Source: Lentisphaerales bacterium (GTDB lineage: Bacteria > Verrucomicrobiota > Lentisphaeria > Lentisphaerales > Lentisphaeraceae). Taken from it: a stretch of 48,524 bases of DNA. This document shows positions 24,859 to 33,840 of the stretch, in pieces; the stretch's first letter is position 1, and each line of letters starts with the position of its first letter. The DNA lies in assembly GCA_022446985.1 (NCBI GenBank), contig JAKVBD010000038.1, positions 1 to 48,524 of the forward strand, read 5' to 3'. Position numbers and translations under genes: made by a program. The notes beneath the pieces are model-generated. The model worked only from the letters and a program-made list of their open reading frames with translations. It searched no databases and was not told where the DNA came from.

Positions 24859-25791
24859 TTAGAAGCCTGGTGATAGTAAAGTCTTATTCTGTGCCATAAT
24901 ATCAGCAATTTTTCTTAACGCTGTTTTATCGAGTTTTACATCAAATTCAATATTCTCTCTATTCGTGGATACCTTGAGGTTCTCAGCTTTAATTGGGAAG
25001 TCGGGATTGGCTGTAGTCATGCCAATCATTAATTGGGTCATCGCCCCTAATTGAGCCGCAGCTTGAGGTGTTTTACATAGTAGCTTAGCATTCAATTGTA
25101 GTATTTGATTAAAATTCCCACTTAGAGTAAATGCATTTATTTGAGCTGCGGCACTCGCCGTAGGATTGGACAAAGGATCATTCGGTCCAGGAGGAGGGAA
25201 GTGAGGCGTAGTACCTGCTATCCAAAACATCTGCTTTTTAGGTATAAGATTTATTAACCTTGAATTATCATTTACAGTTTTAAGTGCTGTTCCAGTTTTC
25301 AAAGAAATTGCTTTTTTGAGTAGGTTTTTAGCACCGATAGCAATCACACCTTTCTTTAATTCAGAAATGGTCATTTTTTTGTTATTTTTACTTAAGGTTT
25401 TTAGAGCAATTCCGTTAAAAAATTCTTTTGTAATCGCGATGTTTTCTTGACGGGCTCGATTAACTATATGTGTTAAATTAATAGATGATTTCAGTTTGAT
25501 TAAAGCGAGAATATCTGGATTTTTTTGAAAAGCTTCCGGATCAGCGGCAGCTTTGTTGCCATCTATACCAATTAAAACTGAAATGATATTCTCAGGACTA
25601 AGACCCAAAGATTTCAGTTCTTTTAAATCGTCATTGTTCTTATCTGTTAAAAGTTCCTTTAGTTCCGGCACTTTCATAATATTATCGATATCAAGACCTA
25701 TAAGAGCATTGCAGTCTTGAGGCAGTAGCTCTGTATGTTCAATGGCTTGTGTGAATGTTGTGAAAAAGATAAAGAAAATGAGGCGGTACAT
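24859..25791 (-). CDS. Secreted protein of unknown function
   Basis: A 310-residue protein with a signal peptide (MYRLIFFIFFTTFTQAIE, cleavage likely near residue 16). The mature part has repeated motifs of the form ...LIGLDIDNIMKVPELKELL and SVLIGIDGNKAAADPEAFQK, a helical central section, and a Pro-rich loop near HFPPPGPNDPLSNP. The C-terminal part (LKVSTNRENIEFDVKLDKTA) has alternating strands. It resembles secreted DUF-type proteins common in Lentisphaerae and Planctomycetes, but I recognise no catalytic motif. The stop is 2 bp from the convergent Lrp gene. The serine hydrolase gene lies 14 bp upstream on the same strand, so the two are probably one operon. Confidence 0.65.
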   Translation of the reverse strand: MYRLIFFIFFTTFTQAIEHTELLPQDCNALIGLDIDNIMKVPELKELLTDKNNDDLKELKSLGLSPENIISVLIGIDGNKAAADPEAFQKNPDILALIKLKSSINLTHIVNRARQENIAITKEFFNGIALKTLSKNNKKMTISELKKGVIAIGAKNLLKKAISLKTGTALKTVNDNSRLINLIPKKQMFWIAGTTPHFPPPGPNDPLSNPTASAAAQINAFTLSGNFNQILQLNAKLLCKTPQAAAQLGAMTQLMIGMTTANPDFPIKAENLKVSTNRENIEFDVKLDKTALRKIADIMAQNKTLLSPGF

Positions 25792-25805
25792 ATAAGTTCC
25801 CTGTT

Positions 25806-26909
25806 TTAAAGGATGTCCAGATCTTTGTAGATTGCTTCATTGGTTTCATGTAATCTAATTTGGTGAGCTTTTTCGCCAGGTAGACCGTTGAATCCAAAGC
25901 ATACAGTAAGTTCATGCTCCAGGTCTACATAGGCTGCGGAGGATTGGTTGCCATTGTGGCCAAAGGTATCTTCTGAGCAGCCAGGTCCAAATGAGTAAGG
26001 ATAGGACTCTTGATGATGCTTTGAATCAAGCATAAAGGCAAGCCCCCAGTCAATTTTGCACATAAATGTTTTGTCTTGGGTATCGATTCTTTGCGGCTTA
26101 ATCATTTCTTCAATTGTGCGTTCTGAGAGGATTCGGCGATTTTTGTAGGTACCTTTGGCGCCGAGCATTTCCATGAATTTCGCCAGTTCTCGCATGGGGC
26201 CTCTACCACTTGACCCGGGCTTACATATGTTTTTTGAAGTTTCATAGTGATCCACAGCAAAACGAATTGGGTTTGTATCGGTGCGGTAAAATTTGGCAAT
26301 TTCTTTTTCGGTTGATAGGTACTGATCAATAGGCATCGCCAGTGAGCAATGTTCCATTTCTAAGGGTTGAAAGATTTCTGTTGTGATGAAATTATTTAAG
26401 CTTTGCGCAGATAGGCGTTGTACAGCTTCTCCTAAGATGAACCAGCTCGTAGCTACATGGTAACCAGCATCTATACCAATTGTCCAATTTTTTTCTACTG
26501 GCATTGCTGAGATTTGTGAAATCGTTTCAGCCCAGGTAAGGGTTTCGTACTTGAGAGAGAGAATACGTAAGCCACAAGTGTGTGTTAAGATATTATGGAA
26601 GGTAATATCTTCTTTACCGTTGCAGCCAAACTCGGGAATGACTTCAGCTACATTTGTATGCCAATCGACAGAGCCTCTTTCGACTAAAAGAGCGAAAGAA
26701 ATTGCAGTAACCATCTTACTACAGGACATCCATGGCATATAAGTATTGATCGAACAGGCTTTTTCTGGAAGGTATTCTCCCATAGCAAAATCAGCGAGGG
26801 CTTCTTCATATTGAGAAATATACACCTGTGCACAAGTGTGTAATTCTTGATCAATACCATTTTGAATGGCTTTTAAAGTGTTTGGGAAGTTTTCTTTGCC
26901 GATTTCCAT
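25806..26909 (-). CDS. Serine hydrolase of the class C beta-lactamase family (probable esterase)
   Basis: A 367-residue protein with the beta-lactamase/DD-peptidase fold. The SxxK nucleophile motif is S-C-S-K (Ser62 to Lys65), the tyrosine motif region is GYHVATSWFILGEAV rather than the YxN of true beta-lactamases, and the third motif is FGHNGNQSSAAY (HxG). YHxATxW with HNG is typical of EstB-like esterases and similar serine hydrolases, so I do not predict antibiotic resistance. There is no signal peptide, implying a cytoplasmic enzyme. It is followed after 14 bp by the secreted unknown protein and precedes a divergent CbiX-like gene. Its substrate is unknown. Confidence 0.85.
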   Translation of the reverse strand: MEIGKENFPNTLKAIQNGIDQELHTCAQVYISQYEEALADFAMGEYLPEKACSINTYMPWMSCSKMVTAISFALLVERGSVDWHTNVAEVIPEFGCNGKEDITFHNILTHTCGLRILSLKYETLTWAETISQISAMPVEKNWTIGIDAGYHVATSWFILGEAVQRLSAQSLNNFITTEIFQPLEMEHCSLAMPIDQYLSTEKEIAKFYRTDTNPIRFAVDHYETSKNICKPGSSGRGPMRELAKFMEMLGAKGTYKNRRILSERTIEEMIKPQRIDTQDKTFMCKIDWGLAFMLDSKHHQESYPYSFGPGCSEDTFGHNGNQSSAAYVDLEHELTVCFGFNGLPGEKAHQIRLHETNEAIYKDLDIL

Positions 26910-26980
26910 ACCGTGTACTGTTTTATTTGCTGAAAGTGAAACTAAGAATAAGTAAAGTTATTTTCACAAAATAGGAATAT

Positions 26981-27367
26981 ATGGAACATAGTCAAAGGTC
27001 TAAATTGGAAAAGGCTGTAATATTAATTGCTCATGGTAGCCGTTTACAAAAAACTGCCGATGAGATGAAAGAAATGGTCGAGAAGTTACAGCTGACTATG
27101 CCAGAGTCCCTTATAAAACCGGCCTTTATGGAGTTACAGCAACCGAACCTTAAAAGTGCGATGAATGAAGTGCTGGAAGAGGGGATTAAGAAAATTAATA
27201 TTGTACCATTATTCTTTTTTACTGGAAGACATATGCGTGATGATATCCCTGCTCAAGTAAATGAGTGTCGTAATGATTATCCTGATTGTGAGATTGTCCT
27301 GCAGCCATGCTTTGGACACACAGAGCAGTTTATAGATGCGCTTAGATCGTCAGTCTCCACCCTTTAA
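26981..27367 (+). CDS. CbiX/SirB-like single-domain chelatase
   Basis: A 128-residue single-domain protein of the CbiX family. AVILIAHGSR (His18) and FFFTGRHMRDDIP (His84) are the metal-binding motifs of sirohydrochlorin cobalto- and ferrochelatases, with the helix-strand pattern between them (VEKLQLTMPESLIKPAFMEL). The enzyme inserts Co or Fe into sirohydrochlorin in siroheme or cobalamin pathways. It is at the small end of the family, similar to archaeal CbiXS and SirB (about 125-140 residues), and may act as a homodimer. No other tetrapyrrole genes are nearby. Its 3' end overlaps the convergent nuclease gene by 18 bp. The metal specificity cannot be read from the sequence. Confidence 0.8.
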   Translation: MEHSQRSKLEKAVILIAHGSRLQKTADEMKEMVEKLQLTMPESLIKPAFMELQQPNLKSAMNEVLEEGIKKINIVPLFFFTGRHMRDDIPAQVNECRNDYPDCEIVLQPCFGHTEQFIDALRSSVSTL

Positions 27368-27913
27368 TTGATTGAGCTTATCTCGAATTAAAGCTGCTTC
27401 TTCATATTTTTCATCTTCAACTGCGGTTTGTAGCCTTCTTTCCAGCAACGTCATTTCTGAGACTGGCATAGAGTCGAGTTCTGCGTGATCGATTTTGGTG
27501 TACCTTTCTGAATTATCAATTGGGGGCTTAACGCCAGCTTCGTGCATGATGTGCTCACTGACATAGATGGGCGCGCTGTAGCGAATTGCCAGAGCTATGG
27601 CATCACTTGGACGAGAATCATATATTTGTACACCATCATTAGTGGAGAGGTACATTTCTGCAAAAAACGTCCCATCTTCAAATTTATTGATGATGACTTT
27701 TATGACTGAGGATTGAAACGTATTCATGATCGTTTTGAATAGGTCATGACTGAGTGGCCGTTCGGCTTCGATATTATTAATGGCCATGGTAATTGATTGG
27801 GCTTCTGAAATGCCAATAACAACAGGAAGGATTGGTCCTTTTTCATTCGCAGATAAAAATAGAACAAATCCAGACTTAGTTAGAGATATGTCAAATACAC
27901 GAATCTTATACAT
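27350..27913 (-). CDS. Bifunctional nuclease (BFN, DUF151) with C-terminal UVR motif
   Basis: A 187-residue protein. Residues about 10-130 form the BFN/DUF151 domain: LPVVIGISEAQSITMAINN, RPLSHDLFKTIM, VQIYDSRPSDAIALAIRYSAPIYV. The C-terminal 45 residues contain a UvrB/UvrC-type motif (LERRLQTAVEDEKYEEAALIRDKLNQLK), a short protein interaction helix pair. This arrangement of DUF151 plus UVR is common in bacteria. Nuclease activity is known for plant BFN proteins, while the bacterial role is uncertain. The 3' end overlaps the convergent chelatase gene by 18 bp. Confidence 0.85.
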   Translation of the reverse strand: MYKIRVFDISLTKSGFVLFLSANEKGPILPVVIGISEAQSITMAINNIEAERPLSHDLFKTIMNTFQSSVIKVIINKFEDGTFFAEMYLSTNDGVQIYDSRPSDAIALAIRYSAPIYVSEHIMHEAGVKPPIDNSERYTKIDHAELDSMPVSEMTLLERRLQTAVEDEKYEEAALIRDKLNQLKGGD

Positions 27914-28056
27914 ACAATATCAGTCACTTAAGTAAGATATTACTTAATTATACTTTGTGGGATAAGTGAAATCAATTTTTTAAGCTTGGAGAATATTTTA
28001 TTGACTTTATTGAAAAGAGTTTTTTACTGCAGGAAAACTTATGAAGGCATGCTATT

Positions 28057-28950
28057 ATGGTGCTGGATTTTTGGAATAGATTAATGATCACTGATACTTT
28101 TAAAGATATTTACCCTTTTAAAAACAATTACCAGGAAGTTAATGGCCTTCAGTATCATTACCTGGATGAAGGTGATGGTGAAGAAACCATGCTCATGCTG
28201 CATGGTAATCCTACCTGGCCTTTCTTTTACAGAGATTTAGTCAAAAAATACAGTGAGCATTATCGCGTTGTAGCACCTGATCACATAGGTTGCGGGTTGT
28301 CGGATAAACCACAAGATTTCGCCTATACACTTGAAAATCATATCTCAAATGTAGTGAAATTAGTAGAATATTTGGATCTCAAAAATATAACTCTTTTTGT
28401 CCATGACTGGGGCGGGGCTATAGGCTCAGGTACAGCTATTCGACTGAAGGAAAGATTTAAGCGTTTGGTTATATTTAATACAGCTGCTTTTGTTTCAGAT
28501 GATATTCCATTTCGTATAAACCTTTGCCGCTTGCCTGGCTTTGGCAAGTTTATTGTCAGAGGCTTTAATGCTTTTGCCGGTCCAGCAACATTTATGACAA
28601 CTCAAAAGCCACTTAACTCAAAATTAAAGAAAGCATTTTTGGCACCATATGATAATTGGCAGAATCGCATAGCAACTCACGAGTTTGTGCGTGATATACC
28701 TTTGGAGAAGTCGCACCGTTCACGGCAGACTTTGCAAGCGATCGATGATGGCTTGAAAACTCTGAAGGATTTACCGATGTTAATTTGTTGGGGTAAGCAT
28801 GACTTTTGTTTTCATACAGGCTTCATGAAGATTTGGAAAGAGCGCTTTCCAGATGCAGATCTTCATGAGTTTGATGCAGGTCACTATCTTCTGGAAGATA
28901 AGCTTGAAGAGATTACTTCTGTAATTGATTCTTTCTTAGAAAAAAACTAA
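28057..28950 (+). CDS. Haloalkane-dehalogenase-like alpha/beta-hydrolase (possibly OleB-like)
   Basis: A 297-residue alpha/beta hydrolase. It has the HGNPTWPFFYRDL oxyanion block (Asn and Trp positioned as in haloalkane dehalogenases), APDHIGCGLSDKP, a nucleophile elbow VHDWGGAIG with Asp instead of Ser, an acid-residue region CWGKHDFCF and the catalytic His in AGHYLLED. An Asp nucleophile places it in the haloalkane dehalogenase/OleB branch. OleB converts beta-lactones to olefins in long-chain hydrocarbon synthesis, a pathway known in parts of the PVC group. No oleA, oleC or oleD is seen in the window, so either role is possible. The start at 28057 or at in-frame ATG 28084 cannot be decided. 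Confidence 0.85.
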   Translation: MVLDFWNRLMITDTFKDIYPFKNNYQEVNGLQYHYLDEGDGEETMLMLHGNPTWPFFYRDLVKKYSEHYRVVAPDHIGCGLSDKPQDFAYTLENHISNVVKLVEYLDLKNITLFVHDWGGAIGSGTAIRLKERFKRLVIFNTAAFVSDDIPFRINLCRLPGFGKFIVRGFNAFAGPATFMTTQKPLNSKLKKAFLAPYDNWQNRIATHEFVRDIPLEKSHRSRQTLQAIDDGLKTLKDLPMLICWGKHDFCFHTGFMKIWKERFPDADLHEFDAGHYLLEDKLEEITSVIDSFLEKN

Positions 28951-29027
28951 TTTTCACAGACTTCATAAAGTTATCATAAATTTTTCATTTTAGAGGTTCA
29001 TAGTTTCTTTAAAATGAAGGATAAATT

Positions 29028-29516
29028 TTGGCTTATTTAAAAATTTCCTTACAGATCTTTACCAAGTCTTTTGCTCTTGGAGCACTTCTTTATCACTTAT
29101 TAAGGTTTATAGGGAAGCGTGTATTTGGAGGGGGTTATAGAATGTTTATTTATCATAGTTCACATCCATATCAGTACATTTATCTTGTCGCATTGATACT
29201 TGGCGTTGCAGCAACAGTATGGTTTCGTTTTTTTACTAAACTTGAAGGAATCAAAAAGTTTATAAGTGTAATTGCGACTCTGGTTATGATAATTTTACTT
29301 GTCAGTATTTCAGGAGGAATCCTTTGGACGATACATTACATGTATGAAGGATATTTTCCGGAAGGTTTGCTCTTTTGGAAGAGTATTTTACTAGGGGCGA
29401 TAGATGGTTTCGTTCTAGGCGGGTTGATTATTTTAGTTTCAGTCCCATTTAATATTTTTTCCTTTGTTATTGGCTTTAAATTACTATCTTCTTTGGAGCA
29501 GTATGACGAAGTTTAA
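29028..29516 (+). CDS. Small integral membrane protein (TTG start)
   Basis: A 162-residue protein with four hydrophobic stretches at about 12-30, 46-66, 76-104 and 120-155, so it is predicted to span the membrane four times. The start is a TTG at 29028: AAGGA at 29017-29021 is well spaced, while the nearby ATG 29014 is out of frame and closes within 9 codons. Its stop overlaps the L,D-transpeptidase start by 14 bp, so the two are translationally coupled and may serve cell-wall remodelling together. I recognise no family motif beyond the membrane topology. Confidence 0.65.
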   Translation: MAYLKISLQIFTKSFALGALLYHLLRFIGKRVFGGGYRMFIYHSSHPYQYIYLVALILGVAATVWFRFFTKLEGIKKFISVIATLVMIILLVSISGGILWTIHYMYEGYFPEGLLFWKSILLGAIDGFVLGGLIILVSVPFNIFSFVIGFKLLSSLEQYDEV

Positions 29517-30222
29517 ATTTTGTTTTATGTTTGCTTTAGTATTTGTTTTTATTGTAAATATGAATATTGGAAGAGCTATTTGGGTACCCATTGTGAATAA
29601 AGTTAAAGGTAAAAGGTCAATCTCAGATGCGATAAGCTCATATGAAAAGGTCGTGGAACGTCGACTTGAGCCTATCTTTAAGAATGCTGGAGTTATTTAC
29701 CCTCCGGCAGAACTCGCCCTTTTGGGAGTTAAGGAGGATGAAGTCATTGAGCTTTGGGCGAGAGGTGACGACCAGAACTGGACATTGATTTGGGGGTATC
29801 CAATACTTGTTGGAAGTGGTGTTTTAGGTCCAAAGTTAAGAGAAGGAGATCTCCAGATTCCAGAAGGCGTTTATGGACTGGAATATTTAAACCCCAATAG
29901 TGCGTTCCATTTATCAATGAAAATTAACTATCCTAATGAATTTGATAAAAAGTGGGCTGAAATTGAAGGTCGTGCAGAGCCAGGGTCGGATATTTTTATA
30001 CATGGTAAAGATGTTTCAGTAGGCTGTTTAGCTGTAGGGGATGAGGCAATTCAGGAGCTGTTTGTTTTGGCTGCTAAAATAGGTTTAGGGCAGGTGAGAG
30101 TTATAATCTCACTAGTAGATCCACGCAAAAAGGATTTAGTTATGCCAGATGGGAGCGCTGATTGGGTAGGGGATCTCTATGAAAATATAAAGGTGCGCTT
30201 TTTAGAAGTAGCTAGAAAATGA
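29503..30222 (+). CDS. L,D-transpeptidase (YkuD domain), YafK-like
   Basis: A 239-residue protein with an N-terminal membrane anchor or signal (KFCFMFALVFVFIVNMNIG) and a YkuD catalytic domain. The active-site motif is IHGKDVSVGCLAVGD, with His167 and the nucleophile Cys175, followed by a conserved Asp. Upstream are ELWARGDDQNWTLIWGYPIL and EGVYGLEYLNPNS, as in YafK-type proteins. These enzymes act on 3-3 peptidoglycan cross-links or lipoprotein attachment in the periplasm. ATG 29503 has GGAG 5 bases upstream. It overlaps the small membrane protein gene by 14 bp. The stop is 6 bp from the convergent kinase gene. Confidence 0.88.
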   Translation: MTKFKFCFMFALVFVFIVNMNIGRAIWVPIVNKVKGKRSISDAISSYEKVVERRLEPIFKNAGVIYPPAELALLGVKEDEVIELWARGDDQNWTLIWGYPILVGSGVLGPKLREGDLQIPEGVYGLEYLNPNSAFHLSMKINYPNEFDKKWAEIEGRAEPGSDIFIHGKDVSVGCLAVGDEAIQELFVLAAKIGLGQVRVIISLVDPRKKDLVMPDGSADWVGDLYENIKVRFLEVARK

Positions 30223-30228
30223 ATTAGG

Positions 30229-31800
30229 CTATTCCATGTTGAAGTAATGGCTTAGGGTGGAAAAGATTTCGGCCGCAGAGTACGGTTTTGACATAAATGA
30301 GTCCATGCCGGATTCTATGCATTCTTCACGACTTGCTTCATCTGCTTTTGCTGTAACAGCGATGATAGGCAATTGCTTTGAAGTATAACCATTTTGTCTT
30401 AGCTTTCTAGTTATTTCTGTACCGTCCATTTCTGGGAGCATGTAATCCATGAAAATAAGATCAATGTCTTCTTTATCCATGATTTCAAAACATTCTTTGT
30501 GGTCACTGGCGATATAGATATTTGAGTTCTTTAAGCTTAGTAGACGGCTTAAAAAGGCCTGGTTAGTGGGGACATCTTCGACGATTAATAGATTAGCTTC
30601 AGATATATGCTTAGTTTTGGGTGAGGTATTTTCAATTTTAGGTGGGACTACAGGGATCTCAACGGTAAATTTACTTCCCTTATCCAGTTCACTATCGACA
30701 GATATTTTGCCATTCATTGCTAAAATTAGCTTTTGGGCGATGGCCAGGCCAATTCCAGATCCTTCATAGCGGCGGTCGAGGCCAGAGTCAATTTGAAAAA
30801 ACTTCTCAAATATTTTTGTTTTGAATTCCTCGCCTATTCCTGGGCCATTATCTTCGATCGTTATGCAGAGTGCTCCCTGATTGCTGCCAGACTTTTTGTA
30901 AGTTAAGTTAACTCTAACATGGCCTTTATTGGTAAATTTTATGGCATTATCGACGATGCACTCGATTACTTTAAGAAGTGATTTTTCATCAACCTTTAGT
31001 TCTTTTGGAACTTCTTCTGAAGTTGAAATTTGGAAGTCTATTTCAAACTCTTCTCTACATAAGGCCAGGTATTCAATTTGAGTCGTGAAATCACTAAGTC
31101 TAACAGAAGAAGAATGCAGACTTTTTTTAGGAGTGTCGATGGTGCTGAAGTCCAGGATGTCAGTAATGAGTCTTGTCAATCTTTTTGTTGAGGATTCTAA
31201 GTCATCTATGATTTCAGGTTGTCTGTCCTGCATTTCAGGAAGTTTGAGAAGCTCGGTCATTCCCAGGATACCATTGAGTGGTGTTCTGAGTTCATGGCTC
31301 ATGATACTTAAAAAACTTTCTTTGGCAGCTTTACTGGCTTTTAGTTCTTCGATAGTTGACTGTAGAAGTTCTGTTTTTTCGCTGACTATTTCCTGTAAGC
31401 TGTTTTGATGTCTAGCCAGACTGAGTTGAGTATTGATTCTGGCTATAAATTCAGCAGGCCTAAAAGGTTTTGTGATAAAATCGACACAGCCGCTTTGAAA
31501 GCCGCGTTCTATGAAATCTTCATCGGCATGAGAAGTCACAAAAAGAACAGGTACGTGGCTGTAGTTTTCTTTTTGATGAATTTTTTTGAGTGTTTCGAAG
31601 CCATCCATATCGGGCATATTTATGTCTAATAGGATGAGGTCGATTCTATTTCGTTCTAATGCTTTGAGGGCATCAGCGCCGCATTTTGCCGTAGTGATTC
31701 GAAGTTTTTCATGAATCAAAATATCAACTGCAATGCGAAGATTGTTTATATTGTCATCGACGATTAATACATGACCCTTCACGGAATAATTACCTCTCAA
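30229..31800 (-). CDS. Hybrid histidine kinase: receiver, HisKA, HATPase, receiver
   Basis: A 523-residue cytoplasmic signalling protein with no membrane segment. It begins with a receiver (LIVDDNINNLRIA, phosphoacceptor in LILLDINMPDMDG, KPF), then a coiled linker, HisKA with the phospho-His in SIMSHELRTPLNGILGM, an ATPase domain with N-box IECIVDNAIKFTN, IEDNGPGIGEE and GSGIGLAIAQK, and a second receiver with LLIVEDVPTNQ, LIFMDYMLPEMDG and SKPYS. A receiver at each end with no sensor region suggests it responds to an upstream partner. The AraC-type gene lies 73 bp upstream on the same strand, so the two may be co-expressed. No output domain is present. Confidence 0.93.
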   Translation of the reverse strand: MRGNYSVKGHVLIVDDNINNLRIAVDILIHEKLRITTAKCGADALKALERNRIDLILLDINMPDMDGFETLKKIHQKENYSHVPVLFVTSHADEDFIERGFQSGCVDFITKPFRPAEFIARINTQLSLARHQNSLQEIVSEKTELLQSTIEELKASKAAKESFLSIMSHELRTPLNGILGMTELLKLPEMQDRQPEIIDDLESSTKRLTRLITDILDFSTIDTPKKSLHSSSVRLSDFTTQIEYLALCREEFEIDFQISTSEEVPKELKVDEKSLLKVIECIVDNAIKFTNKGHVRVNLTYKKSGSNQGALCITIEDNGPGIGEEFKTKIFEKFFQIDSGLDRRYEGSGIGLAIAQKLILAMNGKISVDSELDKGSKFTVEIPVVPPKIENTSPKTKHISEANLLIVEDVPTNQAFLSRLLSLKNSNIYIASDHKECFEIMDKEDIDLIFMDYMLPEMDGTEITRKLRQNGYTSKQLPIIAVTAKADEASREECIESGMDSFMSKPYSAAEIFSTLSHYFNME

Positions 31801-31873
31801 GAACTTAATTTACTTATTAGTATAGGCTGTCAGAGGGAGCTTGTGCAAGAAAAATGGTAAAAAAGAAAGCAGT

Positions 31874-32635
31874 CTATGAATTACGCTTGAATTTCTTCCT
31901 ATAGACTTTGGGTGTCATGTCAAGATTCTTTGTAAAATGTCGTGTGAAGGCACTATGATCGTAAAAGCCTACTTTAAGGGCAATTTCGGTGACGAGCATA
32001 TCTGACTTCATTAGCATTTCACAGGCCATGTTTAGGCGCGTCTTAGTGAGGTACTGTTTTGGTGTTACGTGAAAATGTTCTTTAAATTTTTCTTCAAATT
32101 TACGAATTGACAGCCCTGTGAGTTTTGCTAGTGACGGAATAGTTACTTCTTTATTGTAATTTTCTTTAATATGCTGAATCGCAGGATAAACATCGTAGTA
32201 GGTTTCAGCATCTCTGCATTCCATATTGTAGTTTTGCGTAATGCCTACTATGCCGGCAATAGATCCGTCTTTATAAAACAGGGGTTGTTTATTGGTGAGG
32301 AAAAAGTCGATATTCCCATGAGTGTCAAAAGCTAACTCAGTTAAGTCGTTTATTGGGATTTGAGATTCCATGACTTTTTTGTCGTCGGCAATGAACTTTT
32401 CAGCTTGAGATACAGGGAAGAAATCATAGTCAGTTTTACCAATGACTTCACTTTCACAGGTCTTGCCACAACGTTCTATATGGAGTTGATTTGCTAAAAT
32501 AAAGACACCTTTTTCATTTTTGGCAAAAAGGTAAATACCGGACATGTGATCAAATAGCTGGATGAGACTTTTGTGAAAATGTGGATTATTGACTTTCTCC
32601 CAAAATTCTTCCTGTACTTTTTGATATTCTTCCAT
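31874..32635 (-). CDS. AraC family regulator with N-terminal PAS domain
   Basis: A 253-residue protein. Residues about 22-135 resemble a PAS domain (HMSGIYLFAKNEKGVFILAN, EVIGKTDYDFFP, FYKDGSIAGIVGITQN). The C-terminal 100 residues are an AraC-type double helix-turn-helix (IPSLAKLTGLSIRKFEEKFK, HFHVTPKQYLTKTRLNMACE, VTEIALKVGFYDHSAFTRHF). PAS-AraC regulators of this layout are common in Lentisphaerae and Planctomycetes. It probably senses a small ligand or redox state. The hybrid kinase gene is just downstream. The 263 bp upstream gap to nadK is very AT-rich (32636-32898) and contains its promoter. Confidence 0.9.
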   Translation of the reverse strand: MEEYQKVQEEFWEKVNNPHFHKSLIQLFDHMSGIYLFAKNEKGVFILANQLHIERCGKTCESEVIGKTDYDFFPVSQAEKFIADDKKVMESQIPINDLTELAFDTHGNIDFFLTNKQPLFYKDGSIAGIVGITQNYNMECRDAETYYDVYPAIQHIKENYNKEVTIPSLAKLTGLSIRKFEEKFKEHFHVTPKQYLTKTRLNMACEMLMKSDMLVTEIALKVGFYDHSAFTRHFTKNLDMTPKVYRKKFKRNS

Positions 32636-32841
32636 TTTTACCTTCTTTTACGAAATATAATTTTATTATTCATTTTACTATATCTTACATTTGGATGATT
32701 AATAATACAAAAAATAAATATTATTAAGTGTTATAAATTGTTTGAATATAAAGATTTGAGGGGTTCTATATCTTTTGTTAATGTGAGGGAAAGTACAATT
32801 CTGGAAGCTGTCGTAAAATTTAACTATAATTTATATTCAGG

Positions 32842-32869
32842 TTGACATACTACAGCTTTTAAATAAATG
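32842..32869 (+). promoter_or_regulatory. Candidate sigma-70 type promoter for nadK
   Basis: A perfect -35 hexamer TTGACA (32842-32847) is followed after 16 bases by TAAATG (32864-32869), a fair -10 (four of six matches). It lies 30 bases before the nadK ATG 32899, which would leave a short leader. It is seen by eye only; no other -35 in the gap is as close to consensus. Confidence 0.35.
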
Positions 32870-32898
32870 TGTTGGGTTCTCAATAATTAGGTTCAAAA

Positions 32899-33714
32899 AT
32901 GATGAGTAAGAAACTGGTATACTATCCTCTTTTTCCAAATGAGGGTGATCCAGGAAGTGAGCGCAGTGATCGCGTCAGGCGATGGCTTGAGGGAGACCTC
33001 TATAAAAAGGGCGTGATTACAGATGATGAGTCTAAGGCGAATGCTTATTTAGTTGCTACTGGTGATGGTGGTATGACTAAAGCAGCTAGAAATAAATGTG
33101 ACTCAAATAAACTTCTCTTTGGTATCAATTGCGGAACTCTTGGTTTCTTGATGAATCAGATAGACTCAGATGAATTTATCCCCAGGTATGTCAATATTTT
33201 ACATACTGTTGAAGTTCAACTTATGCAGGGAGCGTTTCACTTAGAGTCTGGTGAAATTATCAAATACCTTGCGTTTAATGACATCTTCTGTGGAGGCAAT
33301 ATCGCCGACTTCATTACTTTCAGCATTGAGGGGAGTCTCAGTCATTTCAGGAACCGAACAGTTAAGGGCAACGGCATATTTATTTCAACGCCACAGGGGA
33401 CTACAGGTTTTGCTCTAAATGCTAGAGGCAGTTCAGCAGTTCTACCCTTAGATACCAGGACCTGGTATGTTGGTGGAGTTGCGACAGGACCTTACCCTGA
33501 TAGTGTATTTACACCTCAAAAAGTAGAGATAAGTGTTAAGTCTCGAAAACCGGTTTTGGGCTATGCGGATGGTTATGAACAAGAAGCTGTAGGAGTTAAG
33601 AAGATTTTGATTGAACCTACTGATCATAAGGTGACTTTGGCATTTTTGAAAGATGTCGATTTTGAGTCCAGACGCCGTGAGTTAGCCCAGAAGTCAGAAC
33701 TGGGAACACACTAA
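32899..33714 (+). CDS. nadK: NAD kinase family protein
   Basis: A 271-residue protein of the NAD kinase family, which phosphorylates NAD to NADP. The diagnostic GDGG is at residues 55-58 (VATGDGGMTKAAR), followed by GINCGTLGFLMNQI, corresponding to GxxLGFL, and GNGIFISTPQGTTGFALNARGSS, matching the conserved STPxGSTAY-like block that holds the active-site loop. The second NAD-binding region is ADGYEQ. The GTTGFAL in place of GSTAYNL is divergent but keeps the glycine pattern. Two adjacent ATGs at 32899 and 32902 are possible; no clear Shine-Dalgarno. purA follows after 126 bp. Confidence 0.85.
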   Translation: MMSKKLVYYPLFPNEGDPGSERSDRVRRWLEGDLYKKGVITDDESKANAYLVATGDGGMTKAARNKCDSNKLLFGINCGTLGFLMNQIDSDEFIPRYVNILHTVEVQLMQGAFHLESGEIIKYLAFNDIFCGGNIADFITFSIEGSLSHFRNRTVKGNGIFISTPQGTTGFALNARGSSAVLPLDTRTWYVGGVATGPYPDSVFTPQKVEISVKSRKPVLGYADGYEQEAVGVKKILIEPTDHKVTLAFLKDVDFESRRRELAQKSELGTH

Positions 33715-33840
33715 GAAAATCCCTTAAAATGCAAAGCCTTGAAATAGTTCTTTTGTGGTTTGGCATTATCCTTTTTAGAGGCTATGTTCTGCCTTCAAAA
33801 AACAAAAACACTTTCTAAACAATTCAGGAAAATTACCGAT

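Noticed and set aside
25806..26909. An antibiotic-resistance beta-lactamase
   Set aside because: The SxxK and HxG motifs are present, but the YxN motif reads YHVATSW and there is no signal peptide, which fits an EstB-like esterase better.
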